DNA from: Rothia sp. P100
Lineage (GTDB): Bacteria; Actinomycetota; Actinomycetes; Actinomycetales; Micrococcaceae
Direction: 5' to 3'
DNA: 64,000 nucleotides
Assembly (NCBI RefSeq): GCF_023712425.1
Contig: NZ_JAMAYG010000001.1
Location: 620,001-684,000, forward strand
The notes beneath the pieces are model-generated. The model was not told where the DNA came from and searched no databases. It saw only the letters and a program-made list of their open reading frames with translations. Shown here one piece after another: positions 42,425 to 51,008 of this stretch (position 1 is the first letter of the stretch; every line of letters begins with the position of its first letter). The position numbers were made by a program, and so were the translations under genes.

Positions 42425-43177
42425 TTAGATGGGCAGTTCATAGACTGGCATTGTGGCCTGGAACCAGGACATCATGCTGGTCCATGCCCCGGTAGCTATG
42501 AGAACGCCGATGATGATGAGCATGAGCCCGCCTAGCCGCTGCAGGGTTAGCTTATGTTTGCGCAACCAGCCCAGGGTGTTCACTCCCCTACTAACTGCAA
42601 GGGCAACTAACAAGAAGGGCACTCCAAGACCCAAGCAATACGCTAGGGTGAGCGCAATCGCCTTGGTGTTATCAGAACCACCGGTGTAGACAAGTGTCTG
42701 AACAGCGGCAAAAGTGGGGCCGATGCAAGGTGCCCAGCCCAGCCCGAAGGTGATGCCTAGGATAGGCGCTCCCCAGAGCCCGGCGGGCGGTCTTTTCTCA
42801 ATCTTTCGGTCGCGCTGAAAGAAATTGAAGCGGCCCATAAAGACCAGGCCCATGAGAATGACCAATAGCCCCAGCACCAGATTCACCCAGCTCTGGCCTC
42901 GCAGCCAGGGAGCGGCTCCCAGCTGAGCCAATACCACTGACATCAGCACAAAAATAAAGGAGAACCCCAACACGAAGAGCCCGATACCGGTTACGGTACG
43001 GGCTGTACGGGCTCGCGGGCTCATCTCAGCGCCAGAAAGACCACTCACGTACCCCAAGTACCCGGGGACCAGAGGCAGGACGCAGGGAGAAGCGAAAGAC
43101 ACCAGCCCGGCAAGCGCTGCAATGGGCAGGGCCAACCAGAGCGAACCGTCTAGAACGATGTCCCCGACGTTAGGCAT
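42425..43177 (-). CDS. ccdA: CcdA-type thiol-disulfide membrane transporter
   Basis: A 250-residue six-helix protein that moves reducing electrons across the membrane to extracytoplasmic thioredoxins such as the upstream TlpA/ResA protein. The redox Cys pair is in FASPCVLPLVPGYLGY and GWAPCIGPTF. I place the start at the ATG at 43177, which overlaps the tlpA stop codon by 8 bp and suggests translational coupling. Longer upstream in-frame starts would run far into tlpA. Confidence 0.93.
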   Translation of the reverse strand: MPNVGDIVLDGSLWLALPIAALAGLVSFASPCVLPLVPGYLGYVSGLSGAEMSPRARTARTVTGIGLFVLGFSFIFVLMSVVLAQLGAAPWLRGQSWVNLVLGLLVILMGLVFMGRFNFFQRDRKIEKRPPAGLWGAPILGITFGLGWAPCIGPTFAAVQTLVYTGGSDNTKAIALTLAYCLGLGVPFLLVALAVSRGVNTLGWLRKHKLTLQRLGGLMLIIIGVLIATGAWTSMMSWFQATMPVYELPI

Positions 43178-43778
43178 TCGCCTGCTCTTCAAGAATGGTG
43201 CGCAAGATCGAGGGATCGATCTGCCCCAGGATGCGTGCAGCAACCCTACCCTGAGCGTCCAGAACTACGGTGGTGGGTACGGCCTGGGCCGGCACATACT
43301 TGCTCAAGCCGAGAAGCACCTTGCCGTTGAGGTCCCGGTAAGAAGGGTATTCAACTCCGAAGTTCTTTTCGAAGGCTTCAGCCGTACCCTTTTCATCCCG
43401 CACATTAGCCCCCAGGAAGGTGATCTTATCGCCGAAAGTTTGGTGCAAAGAATTGAGTTCCGGGGCCTCAATACGACAAGGAGCGCACCCTGCATACCAG
43501 AAGTTCAGCATTACGGGCTTGCCGCGCAAGCTTGCTGCGCTCAGGGTACTGCCATCAAAGAGCTCGTTTTCGAACTCAACCGGTTCTCCGCGCTCAGCCT
43601 CAGCGTATTCGGTGACGCTGCCATCGCCCGCGATATATCCTTTAGAGTCTCCTGCATTAGCCTGAGCAGCCAGTGAATCTTCATCAGCTGAGCAAGCGGT
43701 CAGCAAAGCTGCGCCGCCCAAAAGGCCCAGGCTTAGTGCCTGTTTACGGCTGAAACGCGGTGAGATCGGTGAAGGCAT
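43170..43778 (-). CDS. TlpA/ResA-type thioredoxin-like lipoprotein
   Basis: A 202-residue extracytoplasmic thiol-disulfide reductase. The signal peptide carries an Arg-Lys pair and ends at the lipobox LLTAC (C29), so it is membrane-anchored by lipid. The thioredoxin fold has the active site CAPC (C98, C101) within LNFWYAGCAPCRIEAPEL and the cis-Pro in AVPTTVVLD. In System II it keeps the heme-binding Cys of apocytochrome c reduced, fed with electrons by CcdA. It is the first gene of the operon. Confidence 0.93.
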   Translation of the reverse strand: MPSPISPRFSRKQALSLGLLGGAALLTACSADEDSLAAQANAGDSKGYIAGDGSVTEYAEAERGEPVEFENELFDGSTLSAASLRGKPVMLNFWYAGCAPCRIEAPELNSLHQTFGDKITFLGANVRDEKGTAEAFEKNFGVEYPSYRDLNGKVLLGLSKYVPAQAVPTTVVLDAQGRVAARILGQIDPSILRTILEEQANA

Positions 43779-43830
43779 GGTGCGGTGCTCTCTTCAGTGA
43801 AACTAGACGATGTATTTAGCCAAAGCTCTA

Positions 43831-44520
43831 TTATGACCCGGGTAGCTGAATGACACCTGAGTACAACTCAGCGGCAGGCTCAGAGTAGGTCAGACGCGGT
43901 GTGCCTGGGCTGAAAATATCATCAAAGTGCAAAGAAGTAATAGACGCCAGATTGGTCTGACGCTTGCGGGGATCATGGGGCAAAAACCCACCCTCAACAG
44001 AGGTACGCGCCATCCAAATAGGTAGCTGGTGAGACACAATAATCGCCTCAGCACCGGCTCCACCCTTCTCATAAGCGGTGCGGGCGGCATCCTTAATAGC
44101 TTCGACCATACGGGTCATTTGCTGGCGGTAGGGCTCACCCCAGGAAGGACGCAGGGGGTTGAGCAGGTGCGGCCAGTGGGCAGGGTGCTTTAGCAGTTCG
44201 TCCTTGGTGACGTGCAGACCCTCAAAATAATTGTCAGCCTCAATAACACGCTCATCATGTACCGCGGTCAAACCCAGCAACTCTTCGATGGGGGCAGCTG
44301 ATTCTTGAGTGCGAGTCAATGGAGAGCAGACCAGATGCACAATATTGGCACCGGCATCAGCACGGCGCTTAAACTCTTCGGCTGAAAGCCGCACCATCCT
44401 CTGCCCAGCCTCTGACAGGTGGTAACCCGGCAACCTACCGTAGACAATGCGCTGGGGGTTGTGAACCTCACCGTGGCGCATGAGATGAACGGTTACCGGT
44501 GCTTTTTCTGAGGAAGTCAT
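43831..44520 (-). CDS. Histidine phosphatase (phosphoglycerate mutase-like)
   Basis: A 229-residue protein of the phosphohistidine branch. The catalytic signature is VHLMRHGEVHNP near residue 15, with the second His in IVSHQLPIWMARTSVEGG and the Arg in CSPLTRTQESA. The phosphate substrate is unknown. The start at the ATG at 44520 is supported by GACACT 6 nt upstream; a GTG one codon earlier is possible. It often sits upstream of the cytochrome c maturation operon in related genomes, on the same strand, as here. Confidence 0.88.
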   Translation of the reverse strand: MTSSEKAPVTVHLMRHGEVHNPQRIVYGRLPGYHLSEAGQRMVRLSAEEFKRRADAGANIVHLVCSPLTRTQESAAPIEELLGLTAVHDERVIEADNYFEGLHVTKDELLKHPAHWPHLLNPLRPSWGEPYRQQMTRMVEAIKDAARTAYEKGGAGAEAIIVSHQLPIWMARTSVEGGFLPHDPRKRQTNLASITSLHFDDIFSPGTPRLTYSEPAAELYSGVIQLPGS

Positions 44521-44526
44521 CACACC

Positions 44527-44532
44527 AGTGTC
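44527..44532 (-). promoter_or_regulatory. -10-like hexamer GACACT, leaderless histidine phosphatase
   Basis: On the minus strand GACACT is followed by GGTGTG and the ATG at 44520 (6 nt). Confidence 0.4.
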
Positions 44533-44595
44533 TCAAAGATAAGGCGCCGGTGCCAGCGGCGACGTCCTCATCACTACTCCCGTCTCCAGCAGGTT

Positions 44596-44850
44596 TCAGG
44601 CTGCCAGTTTCTTTTCCAGTAGCTTAGTCAGGCGGCGAGCATTAACCTGCCAAAAGTCTTTGACTTCCCCGTCGATGAGCAAGACCGGGATTTCATTCTT
44701 ATGCCGTTCAAAAAGCTGGGGATCATTTTCAATATTAGTTTCGGTAAAGCTCAGCCCGAAGCGGGCGGCAGCTTCACCCGTCGTCTGCCGCGCAGCTTCG
44801 CAGAGGTGGCAGCCGGGCTTGGTTAACAGTTCAATCGTGGGAGTGGCCAT
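44596..44850 (-). CDS. Glutaredoxin-family protein
   Basis: An 84-residue thioredoxin-fold protein with the redox motif GCHLC (Cys14 and Cys17) and the cis-Pro in EIPVLLIDG. It resembles the DUF836/glutaredoxin-like group of actinobacteria. It would reduce disulfides in the cytoplasm, probably with mycothiol as actinobacterial thiol. TACAGT lies 6 nt before the ATG. Confidence 0.88.
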   Translation of the reverse strand: MATPTIELLTKPGCHLCEAARQTTGEAAARFGLSFTETNIENDPQLFERHKNEIPVLLIDGEVKDFWQVNARRLTKLLEKKLAA

Positions 44851-44856
44851 AGGACC

Positions 44857-44862
44857 ACTGTA
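44857..44862 (-). promoter_or_regulatory. -10 hexamer TACAGT, leaderless glutaredoxin gene
   Basis: On the minus strand TACAGT is followed by GGTCCT and the ATG at 44850 (6 nt). Confidence 0.55.
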
Positions 44863-44881
44863 GCGTTAGGTGCTAAAACAG

Positions 44882-44914
44882 CGCGAGCCCCGCACAAACT
44901 GTGCGGGGCTCGCG
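44882..44914 (-). terminator. Terminator of the bS22 gene
   Basis: A 14-bp perfect stem (CGCGAGCCCCGCAC / GTGCGGGGCTCGCG) with loop AAACT. It lies 9 bp after the bS22 stop. There is no long T-run. Confidence 0.8.
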
Positions 44915-44923
44915 GTGAAGAAT

Positions 44924-45022
44924 TTACTTCTTGTTGCGACGCTGGTGGCGAGTCTTGCGAAGAAGTTTACGGTGCTTCTTCTTAGACATACGCTTGCGGC
45001 GCTTCTTGATAACTGAACCCAT
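44924..45022 (-). CDS. 30S ribosomal protein bS22 (AURKAIP1/COX24 domain)
   Basis: A 32-residue, extremely basic protein that opens [20 protein letters not shown], nearly identical to mycobacterial bS22, which binds 16S rRNA near the decoding centre. The rest is mostly Arg, Lys and Asn. AAGTGAGGTGAATCCG upstream gives a good ribosome site. It is far below usual gene-calling length. The stop is followed by a perfect hairpin. The region upstream contains a palindrome (45109-45122). Confidence 0.95.
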   Translation of the reverse strand: MGSVIKKRRKRMSKKKHRKLLRKTRHQRRNKK

Positions 45023-45108
45023 CGGATTCACCTCACTTATTAAATAGTGGTCGATACCCGGCCGAACGATGCTCGCGCACGGCAAGCCTTTCGGTAGCTA
45101 TCCGGGCG

Positions 45109-45122
45109 TTATACCGGTATAA
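45109..45122. promoter_or_regulatory. 14-bp palindrome TTATACCGGTATAA upstream of bS22
   Basis: It is extended by GCG/CGC on both sides with one unpaired base, about 85 bp upstream of the bS22 start. TATACC/GGTATA could be part of a promoter or an operator. No partner regulator is evident. Confidence 0.35.
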
Positions 45123-45281
45123 ACGCTCCAATACACGCTATTTTGGGCATACATAACCCTAGCGCGTGAAAAAACGCTCTTCAGTCAAGAGTACAGGGTA
45201 TGCCCACATTTCGCGCATTGTTCACCTGCGAATGAGAGCATTTTCTCGTTTTGAGAGGCTAAAATCACTGCCGGCGCAGAG

Positions 45282-47168
45282 CTAGCGTTTACGGCTCTTT
45301 TGCCTCTTTTTCTTCATCGGGTGCCGGTTTGCTCCCCCTTGGGGCGGGTTTGCGGTCTGTGCCAGTTCAAATTCAGCAGTGTTCCTACCGGTATCGGATG
45401 CAGACGCCATCTCCTCCGCATGCTGGGATGAGCTAGTAGGGTTTTCCTCTAAAACTTCGTACCCTTCTGGCACGGTGTGCTCGTCAGCCTGGCCGGCTTC
45501 GGAGGCTGGGAGCTCTTTGGCCGGCTGTGGTTTTCGACGTCCTGCGGAAAGAAAACCAAAGTATTCCCTGACCGCAAAATGCTTTCTGCCTGGAGTAGGA
45601 GTCTCGGGGTGGAGCCGATTCTTGGGTTTGGATTCGTGAGTTTGATGGTGTTCGCTTGATTCCGCTTCTTCTTGGGTTGCTTCCTGCTGATTCTCTGCCT
45701 CTTGGGGCTGTGCAGACAGAGCAGCCAGCCTTAGCTCTTCTGCACGCAGTTTAGCTTCAAGCTCCTGAGACAGCGCTTCCCTCTCCAGTTCAGCCCGCTG
45801 TTGGGTCTGACGCTCGGCCTCCTGTTCAGCCAACCTTTTTTCTTCTGCCGCCTGAGCCTGCGCGCGTTCACGGGCTTCCTGCCGTTTTTGAGCGGCAGCG
45901 GCCAGGCGGGCTTTTGCCGCCGACTGGGCACGTTCAATGCGGTTCAGCTCATCTTGCTGATCAGCTAGCACGCGATAAGCGGGAGCGCTTGCCGCTGCCT
46001 GCCCCTCATCTTGGTGACCTCCCTCTTCGCGGGTAGCAAGAGGTTGCCGGACCGGGGGTGTGATGATGGTTGCGTGAACTACAGGGCTCACTGTGCCCTT
46101 GCGGCGGCGCGTTGCGCTCCCCGTGGGAACAGCCCTCAGCACGGTAGGTGGTTGCGGGGCAGAGTTCTCCAGAGTTTCTGGTAGTGAACTAGTCGATGTA
46201 GTCTGAGGCTCAGATACGAAATCTGCTCTAGGTTTAGGTTCCTGACGAGCTTCCTGTGCTGCCTGACCGTCCGGGAAGCCCTCTGGCTTTTCTTCGCGGA
46301 ACTCGGGCAAGGTCTGTTGCTTATCGCGGTCAGCTTCTCTGGGCTGAATATTCTGTAAAGCATCAAAGAGTCCGGGGGTAATGGGGCCACCCCATTGTTC
46401 AGGGACTAAGTCTTGATCTTCAATATCCACCGGCACCAGGTTACTGCTCAGAGTCTGCCCCTCAGAGGTTGGCGCTTCAAAATCTAAGGGGACCTGGGCT
46501 TCAGCAAATCGCTCTTTGAGGTTAGCGATGAGCAAGGTGCGGGCCAGGGCCGGGTCTTCGGATTTTACGGCATCAAGAATTGCGCGGTATTCCATGCGCA
46601 GACGCGTCGCCGTGGCACTCCACAACGGCACCTGCGATACCAGATCGAATCTCGCTTCTATCATGGAGTCCCTCATCGTAGCCAGTAACGCTGAGATAAG
46701 GGTATTGCCAGAAAGCTGACCGAGTTGAATGTGAAAATCTGCCTCAAGATCGTGGAAATCGCTCAGGCTGGTCGCCGGATCTGACATCCTTTGCAGGATT
46801 CTCTCTAGCTCAGGGTAGGCCGCCTGGTGTGCTGGAGTTGTTGAAACAGCATGTGACTCCAACAGCAGACAGGTCTGAAAGAGATCCCGCTGGGGTGAAA
46901 CAGAGCTAGCTAGAGAAAGACCGATAGCCGGCCCTGCCGAGACTGCCGGTTCGCGCAATAATTCGCTCAGAATGGTTTTGCGTTTACCCACGTAAAGGCG
47001 CAGCAGACCAATCTCTTCGCAGTGCTTGAGGCTCTCACGGATCTGATATTGGCTAAGACCGATAACGCGAGCTAGCTCCCTATCATCGGGGAGTTGATCC
47101 CCAAGGTGGAGGGTACGTGAAATCAGTTCGCTCTCGATCCAGTCGAGTAACTTCTGATGTTTAGGCAT
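45282..47168 (-). CDS. GntR/FCD-type regulator with a 400-residue disordered, coiled-coil tail
   Basis: A 628-residue protein; FadR-type regulators are about 230. Residues 1-70 form the GntR winged helix (GDQLPDDRELARVIGLSQYQIRESL). Residues 85-225 resemble the FCD ligand domain, but two of the expected metal His are replaced (MEYRAI for EHRAI, LIANL for RAHL), while DFHDLEADFH is retained. From about 230 the chain is low-complexity, with an Ala/Glu/Arg/Gln coiled coil (about 400-490) and a very basic end (KKKRQKSRKR). It follows the tailed ArsR-type gene by 46 bp on the same strand. The tail may bind nucleic acid or a partner; function is not known. Confidence 0.8.
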   Translation of the reverse strand: MPKHQKLLDWIESELISRTLHLGDQLPDDRELARVIGLSQYQIRESLKHCEEIGLLRLYVGKRKTILSELLREPAVSAGPAIGLSLASSVSPQRDLFQTCLLLESHAVSTTPAHQAAYPELERILQRMSDPATSLSDFHDLEADFHIQLGQLSGNTLISALLATMRDSMIEARFDLVSQVPLWSATATRLRMEYRAILDAVKSEDPALARTLLIANLKERFAEAQVPLDFEAPTSEGQTLSSNLVPVDIEDQDLVPEQWGGPITPGLFDALQNIQPREADRDKQQTLPEFREEKPEGFPDGQAAQEARQEPKPRADFVSEPQTTSTSSLPETLENSAPQPPTVLRAVPTGSATRRRKGTVSPVVHATIITPPVRQPLATREEGGHQDEGQAAASAPAYRVLADQQDELNRIERAQSAAKARLAAAAQKRQEARERAQAQAAEEKRLAEQEAERQTQQRAELEREALSQELEAKLRAEELRLAALSAQPQEAENQQEATQEEAESSEHHQTHESKPKNRLHPETPTPGRKHFAVREYFGFLSAGRRKPQPAKELPASEAGQADEHTVPEGYEVLEENPTSSSQHAEEMASASDTGRNTAEFELAQTANPPQGGANRHPMKKKRQKSRKR

Positions 47169-47214
47169 GTTTCGGGGTTATTTCTCTGCTGAGGGTGAGT
47201 GAGGGGGAAAGTGT

Positions 47215-48096
47215 TTAGCGCGAACGGCGGCGCAGACGCGTTAGTTTTGCAAAGAGCCCACGTTCATCGGTGTCATCTTGGGGCACGGCTAGCTTATCCT
47301 CAGCATAGAGAGGCGGGGTGTGCTCTTGCCTCTGAGCTACTTCTTGGTCTTCAATCTCAGCGGGCGCTGAGACCTCTACGGTGTTTACCGATAAAAGCTC
47401 TTGGGGGTCTTCGGAAGCTGCAGAAACAGTCTCTGTTTCTGCCACTGAAGGTGAGGTGGGGCGAGCGTCTGCGGTGGCAGAGGGGGTAAAAGGAGTAAAG
47501 GGGGTGAAGGTAATCGCCGGGGAAGAAAGCTGCGACCCCTGAGGATGCGAGGCATCGAGGTCTGCTACTTCGGGCACATCTGCTTCTACAGACTCAAGCA
47601 ACTCAGCAGGTTCGGCAGTTTCAGCAGGTTCGGCAGTTTCAGCAGGTTCCTTAACTTCGGTCTGTTCCACAACCTCCTCGGTAAGCTGGGGTTGCACCGA
47701 ATTTTCTGGTTTGTCCTTCTCTTCCACCGATTCAGCAGGCTTGTTTAGACTATCTTCTGGCTCTACCGATTGCTCCCCGGTAGCAGGGAGCGGGGGGCGT
47801 TGCACGTCGTCCTGTGCCGCAGATGGCGGCGGCACCAAAGATGTTAACCAGTCGGTAACCCGCTCAAGGGGCTGGGGTACCAAAGAATAAAAACGCTTTT
47901 GCCCAACAGCTTCGGTCTCCACCAGCCCAGCAGTGCGCAGAACTTTAAGGTGTTTTGATACGGTAGGTTGGCTGATACCCAACTCCTCAACCAACTCACC
48001 CACGGAGAGTCTCTCGATGGCTAAAAACTCTAAAATATGGCGCCGTGTGGGGTCAGCAATGACAGCAAAAAGATCGTCCTTCATGCCCATCATCAT
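47215..48096 (-). CDS. ArsR-type regulator with a long acidic disordered tail
   Basis: A 293-residue protein. The first 90 residues are a winged-helix ArsR/SmtB-type domain (DPTRRHILEFL, LSVGELVEELGISQPTVSKHLKVLRTAGLVE). No metal-binding Cys is visible, so it may be a DNA-binding protein of the non-metal branch. Residues 95-275 are acidic and low-complexity, with AETAEP repeats and a Thr/Pro stretch (FTPFTPFTPS). The last 14 residues are basic (GLFAKLTRLRRRSR). The start ATG at 48096 has TATATA 7 nt upstream; a GTG two codons earlier is possible. It leads a two-gene operon with the GntR/FCD protein. Confidence 0.8.
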   Translation of the reverse strand: MMMGMKDDLFAVIADPTRRHILEFLAIERLSVGELVEELGISQPTVSKHLKVLRTAGLVETEAVGQKRFYSLVPQPLERVTDWLTSLVPPPSAAQDDVQRPPLPATGEQSVEPEDSLNKPAESVEEKDKPENSVQPQLTEEVVEQTEVKEPAETAEPAETAEPAELLESVEADVPEVADLDASHPQGSQLSSPAITFTPFTPFTPSATADARPTSPSVAETETVSAASEDPQELLSVNTVEVSAPAEIEDQEVAQRQEHTPPLYAEDKLAVPQDDTDERGLFAKLTRLRRRSR

Positions 48097-48103
48097 ATAC
48101 ACA

Positions 48104-48109
48104 TATATA
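48104..48109 (-). promoter_or_regulatory. -10 hexamer TATATA, leaderless ArsR-type gene
   Basis: TATATA is followed on the minus strand by TGTGTAT and the ATG at 48096 (7 nt). ATATGT occurs twice around it and could form the autoregulatory site. Confidence 0.5.
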
Positions 48110-48212
48110 GCCCTACTTACATATTGTCGCTACCATATTTCAGGTTTGTACCAAATACTCAGACAGGACTCAATTTTCTTGGAAAATATCCGACGGGCTA
48201 TATATAGGCTGA

Positions 48213-49421
48213 CTAGTCATACCAAGGATCGAGGCCCCATAGCGGAAAAACTTCTTTGCGGGTCGCCATGATGGTGCGATCGGTATCGTCGCCCGGGTCA
48301 AAGCCTATTTCCCAGGAGCGCCACCATAAATCAACGGGGTCACCCATAGCAGCCGGAACTTTCGTTCCGTAGGTTTCAAGCATGTACTTCTGCCAGGACG
48401 CAGGGGTGGGCTGATAGACATCCAGAGGCTGCCCGGCGGCAACCGCCATCAGATGGGTCCATGAGCGAGGCACCGCGTCGTATACCGAGTAACCACCTCC
48501 GCCAGTAGCGATCCAACGGCCCTCGCACAGTTCATCAGCCAGCAAGGAAATCTGAGCCGCAATTTCCTGCTGAGCGTTGATGCTAATGCTCATGTGGGAC
48601 ATCTCATCATTCATATGCGTATCGCAACCGTGCTGACTCAAAATCACTTCTGGTTGGAACTCCCGCAAAAGGCTGGGAACCACAGCGTTAAAAGCGCGCA
48701 GCCACCCCGAATCGGTAGTGGTAGGTGGCATGGCAATATTCACTGCCGTTCCAGCGGCTTCACCCTCCGGACCTACCTCGTTGGAAAAACCTGTGCCAGG
48801 GAAGAGGGACATTCCCGTTTCATGAATGGAGATGGTCATGACGCGTGGGTCATCCCAAAAAATGCTCTGTGTGCCATCGCCGTGGTGGGCGTCCACATCA
48901 ATATAGACCACGCGCGAAACACCCTGCTCTAACAAGTGGCTAATACCCACTGCGCAGTCGTTGTAGATGCAGAAGCCACTGGCGTGGTCGCGGGAGGCGT
49001 GGTGCATACCCCCGCCAAAATTAACCGCGTGCTTAACCTTGCCATCCAAAATTGCTTGAGCCGCCTGAAAAGTTCCGCCCGCTAAGCGAGCACTAGCCTC
49101 GTGGACTCCCTCGTAGCCGGGGGTGTCTTCGGTGCCCAAACCGCAACTAGCGATGACCAATGATGGGTCAGCGCTAATCTTCTGCACGGCGTCGATGTAG
49201 GGGTAGTCATGCGCCAGCATAAGCTGTTGAACGCTGGCGATTTCTGGCTTTTCGAGTTGAACCTGAGGCAGGTCAAAAATCCCTAAATCTTTAGCGAGGG
49301 ATGCAGTGGCATCCAGCCTACTGGGATGCATAGGGTGGTAGTCCCCAAAAAAATAGTTGGCCATGGCGGGGCTCCACAGCACGCGCACATCAGTGGGCTT
49401 CAATCGTTCAATGGCCGCCAT
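48213..49421 (-). CDS. acuC: AcuC-type histone deacetylase-fold protein
   Basis: A 402-residue deacetylase-fold enzyme. The zinc and charge-relay motifs are present: HHASRDHASGFCIYND, VYIDVDAHHGDGTQ and CDTHMNDEMSHM. AcuC in Bacillus removes acetyl groups from acetyl-CoA synthetase. The C-terminal SWEIGFDPGDDTDRTI and LWGLDPWYD are typical of actinobacterial AcuC. It is divergent from the potassium uptake operon. No acs gene is in the window, so the target cannot be confirmed. Confidence 0.9.
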   Translation of the reverse strand: MAAIERLKPTDVRVLWSPAMANYFFGDYHPMHPSRLDATASLAKDLGIFDLPQVQLEKPEIASVQQLMLAHDYPYIDAVQKISADPSLVIASCGLGTEDTPGYEGVHEASARLAGGTFQAAQAILDGKVKHAVNFGGGMHHASRDHASGFCIYNDCAVGISHLLEQGVSRVVYIDVDAHHGDGTQSIFWDDPRVMTISIHETGMSLFPGTGFSNEVGPEGEAAGTAVNIAMPPTTTDSGWLRAFNAVVPSLLREFQPEVILSQHGCDTHMNDEMSHMSISINAQQEIAAQISLLADELCEGRWIATGGGGYSVYDAVPRSWTHLMAVAAGQPLDVYQPTPASWQKYMLETYGTKVPAAMGDPVDLWWRSWEIGFDPGDDTDRTIMATRKEVFPLWGLDPWYD

Positions 49422-49553
49422 TGGCTCTACCCCCTATAGGTAAGTTGGGTCACAAATACCATTAAACACAATAAAACTCGTAACCGTTGATGCGACGGTT
49501 TTATGACACGCAGACTACGCTTAGAAGCGATGAGCTATGAAGGAGGTAAGAAG

Positions 49554-51008
49554 ATGTCCACACCACAGCAGGAAGAGCTCAAGAAGCAACCTCAGTTCGT
49601 TCGAGAGGGTAAGGAATCGCGGTACTCAGCCGGGATTAGGCTGTTGATCCAGCGTTTTGAGAGCCTACGCGACCTGATAGACCGGGTCGTGGGGTCTTCG
49701 TCCTCCCGTACCGCAATAACAGCTTTCATACTCGTCATCACTTTTTTCTCAATCATGCTCTCTTTGCCCATCGCTTCTCAGGATGGGCACCGGGTAGAGC
49801 TTCAGCACGCCGTATTCACTGCGACCAGCGCCGTGACCGTCACCGGCCTTACTACGGTATCCACCGCTGAACAGTGGACCTTCTTCGGACAACTCATGAT
49901 CCTGCTGGGATCCCAAATTGGCGGGCTGGGCACCCTGACACTGACCTCAATCCTGGCGCTCGCTGTTGGTAGAAAATTAGGGTTGCGGTCAAGAATCATC
50001 ACGCAGGAGTCAATGAATATAGGGCGACTGGGTGAAGTAGGCTCCGTGCTGCGCACTGTTGCCGTTACCTCAATCGTTATTGAGGGCACCATTGCGCTGG
50101 TCTTAATACCCCGATTTCTCCTGCTGGGTGAGTCGCTGGGTCAAGGTGTTTGGCACGGCATCTTCTACGCCGTCTCTTCCTTCAATAACGCCGGATTCAC
50201 CCCTCACTCAGACGGAATTGTGCCCTACGGTCATGACTTGTGGATTCTTATACCCATCTCTCTTGGCGTCGTTATCGGCTCGGTGGGCTTCCCCGTCATT
50301 CTGGTCCTCCAACAAAACCTGGTAGTTTTTAGCCGATGGAACCTCAACGCCAAACTCACCGTCATCGGCACCCTGGTACTCTTTGTGGCCGGCTCCTTCG
50401 CCTGGGGAGCATTGGAATGGAACAACAACAAAACCATTGGCGAACTGAGCGTCGCCGACAAGGTTCTGAACGCAACCTTTGCCTCCATCATGACGCGCTC
50501 CGGTGGCTTCAACCTCGTTGATATGAACGATATCACCCCGGTCACCGCGCTACTGACCGACCTGCTGATGTTTATCGGGGGCGGCTCAGCATCCACTGCC
50601 GGTGGCATCAAAATCACCACTATTACTGTGGTCTTCCTCGCCATTCTGGCAGAGGCCCGCGGCGATCAGTTTGTGGTTGCCTTCGGAAGAACCATCCCGG
50701 ACACCGTTCTACGTATCGCTATTTCGGTCATTATGATGAGCGCAACCTTCGTCTTCATCGGCACAGCAGCAATTATGCTCATGAGTGGAGCATCACTTCA
50801 ACGTTCACTGTTCGAGGTAATTTCGGCCTACGCAACCTGCGGCCTGTCCACCGGACTCTCAGCCGAGTTACCTCAAAGCGGTGTATACCTACTCTCCATC
50901 CTCATGCTCATCGGCCGCGTCGGCACCATCACCGTTGCGACGGGGCTTGCCATGCGTTCTCGCCGCAGGCTCTACAAGTTCCCAGAAGAGAGGCCCATCA
51001 TTGGCTAG
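49554..51008 (+). CDS. TrkH/KtrB-family potassium channel subunit
   Basis: A 484-residue membrane protein with four M1-P-M2 repeats of the SKT superfamily. Each P-loop carries a filter glycine, for instance in TSAVTVTGLTTVST, SSFNNAGFTPHS, MTRSGGFNLVDM and SAYATCGLSTGLS. The long N-terminal cytoplasmic segment is charged. AAGGAGGTAAGAAG gives an excellent ribosome site for the ATG at 49554, so I reject the upstream in-frame ATG at 49503. It overlaps the trkA-type gene by 8 bp and forms the potassium-conducting part of a Ktr/Trk system. Confidence 0.93.
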   Translation: MSTPQQEELKKQPQFVREGKESRYSAGIRLLIQRFESLRDLIDRVVGSSSSRTAITAFILVITFFSIMLSLPIASQDGHRVELQHAVFTATSAVTVTGLTTVSTAEQWTFFGQLMILLGSQIGGLGTLTLTSILALAVGRKLGLRSRIITQESMNIGRLGEVGSVLRTVAVTSIVIEGTIALVLIPRFLLLGESLGQGVWHGIFYAVSSFNNAGFTPHSDGIVPYGHDLWILIPISLGVVIGSVGFPVILVLQQNLVVFSRWNLNAKLTVIGTLVLFVAGSFAWGALEWNNNKTIGELSVADKVLNATFASIMTRSGGFNLVDMNDITPVTALLTDLLMFIGGGSASTAGGIKITTITVVFLAILAEARGDQFVVAFGRTIPDTVLRIAISVIMMSATFVFIGTAAIMLMSGASLQRSLFEVISAYATCGLSTGLSAELPQSGVYLLSILMLIGRVGTITVATGLAMRSRRRLYKFPEERPIIG

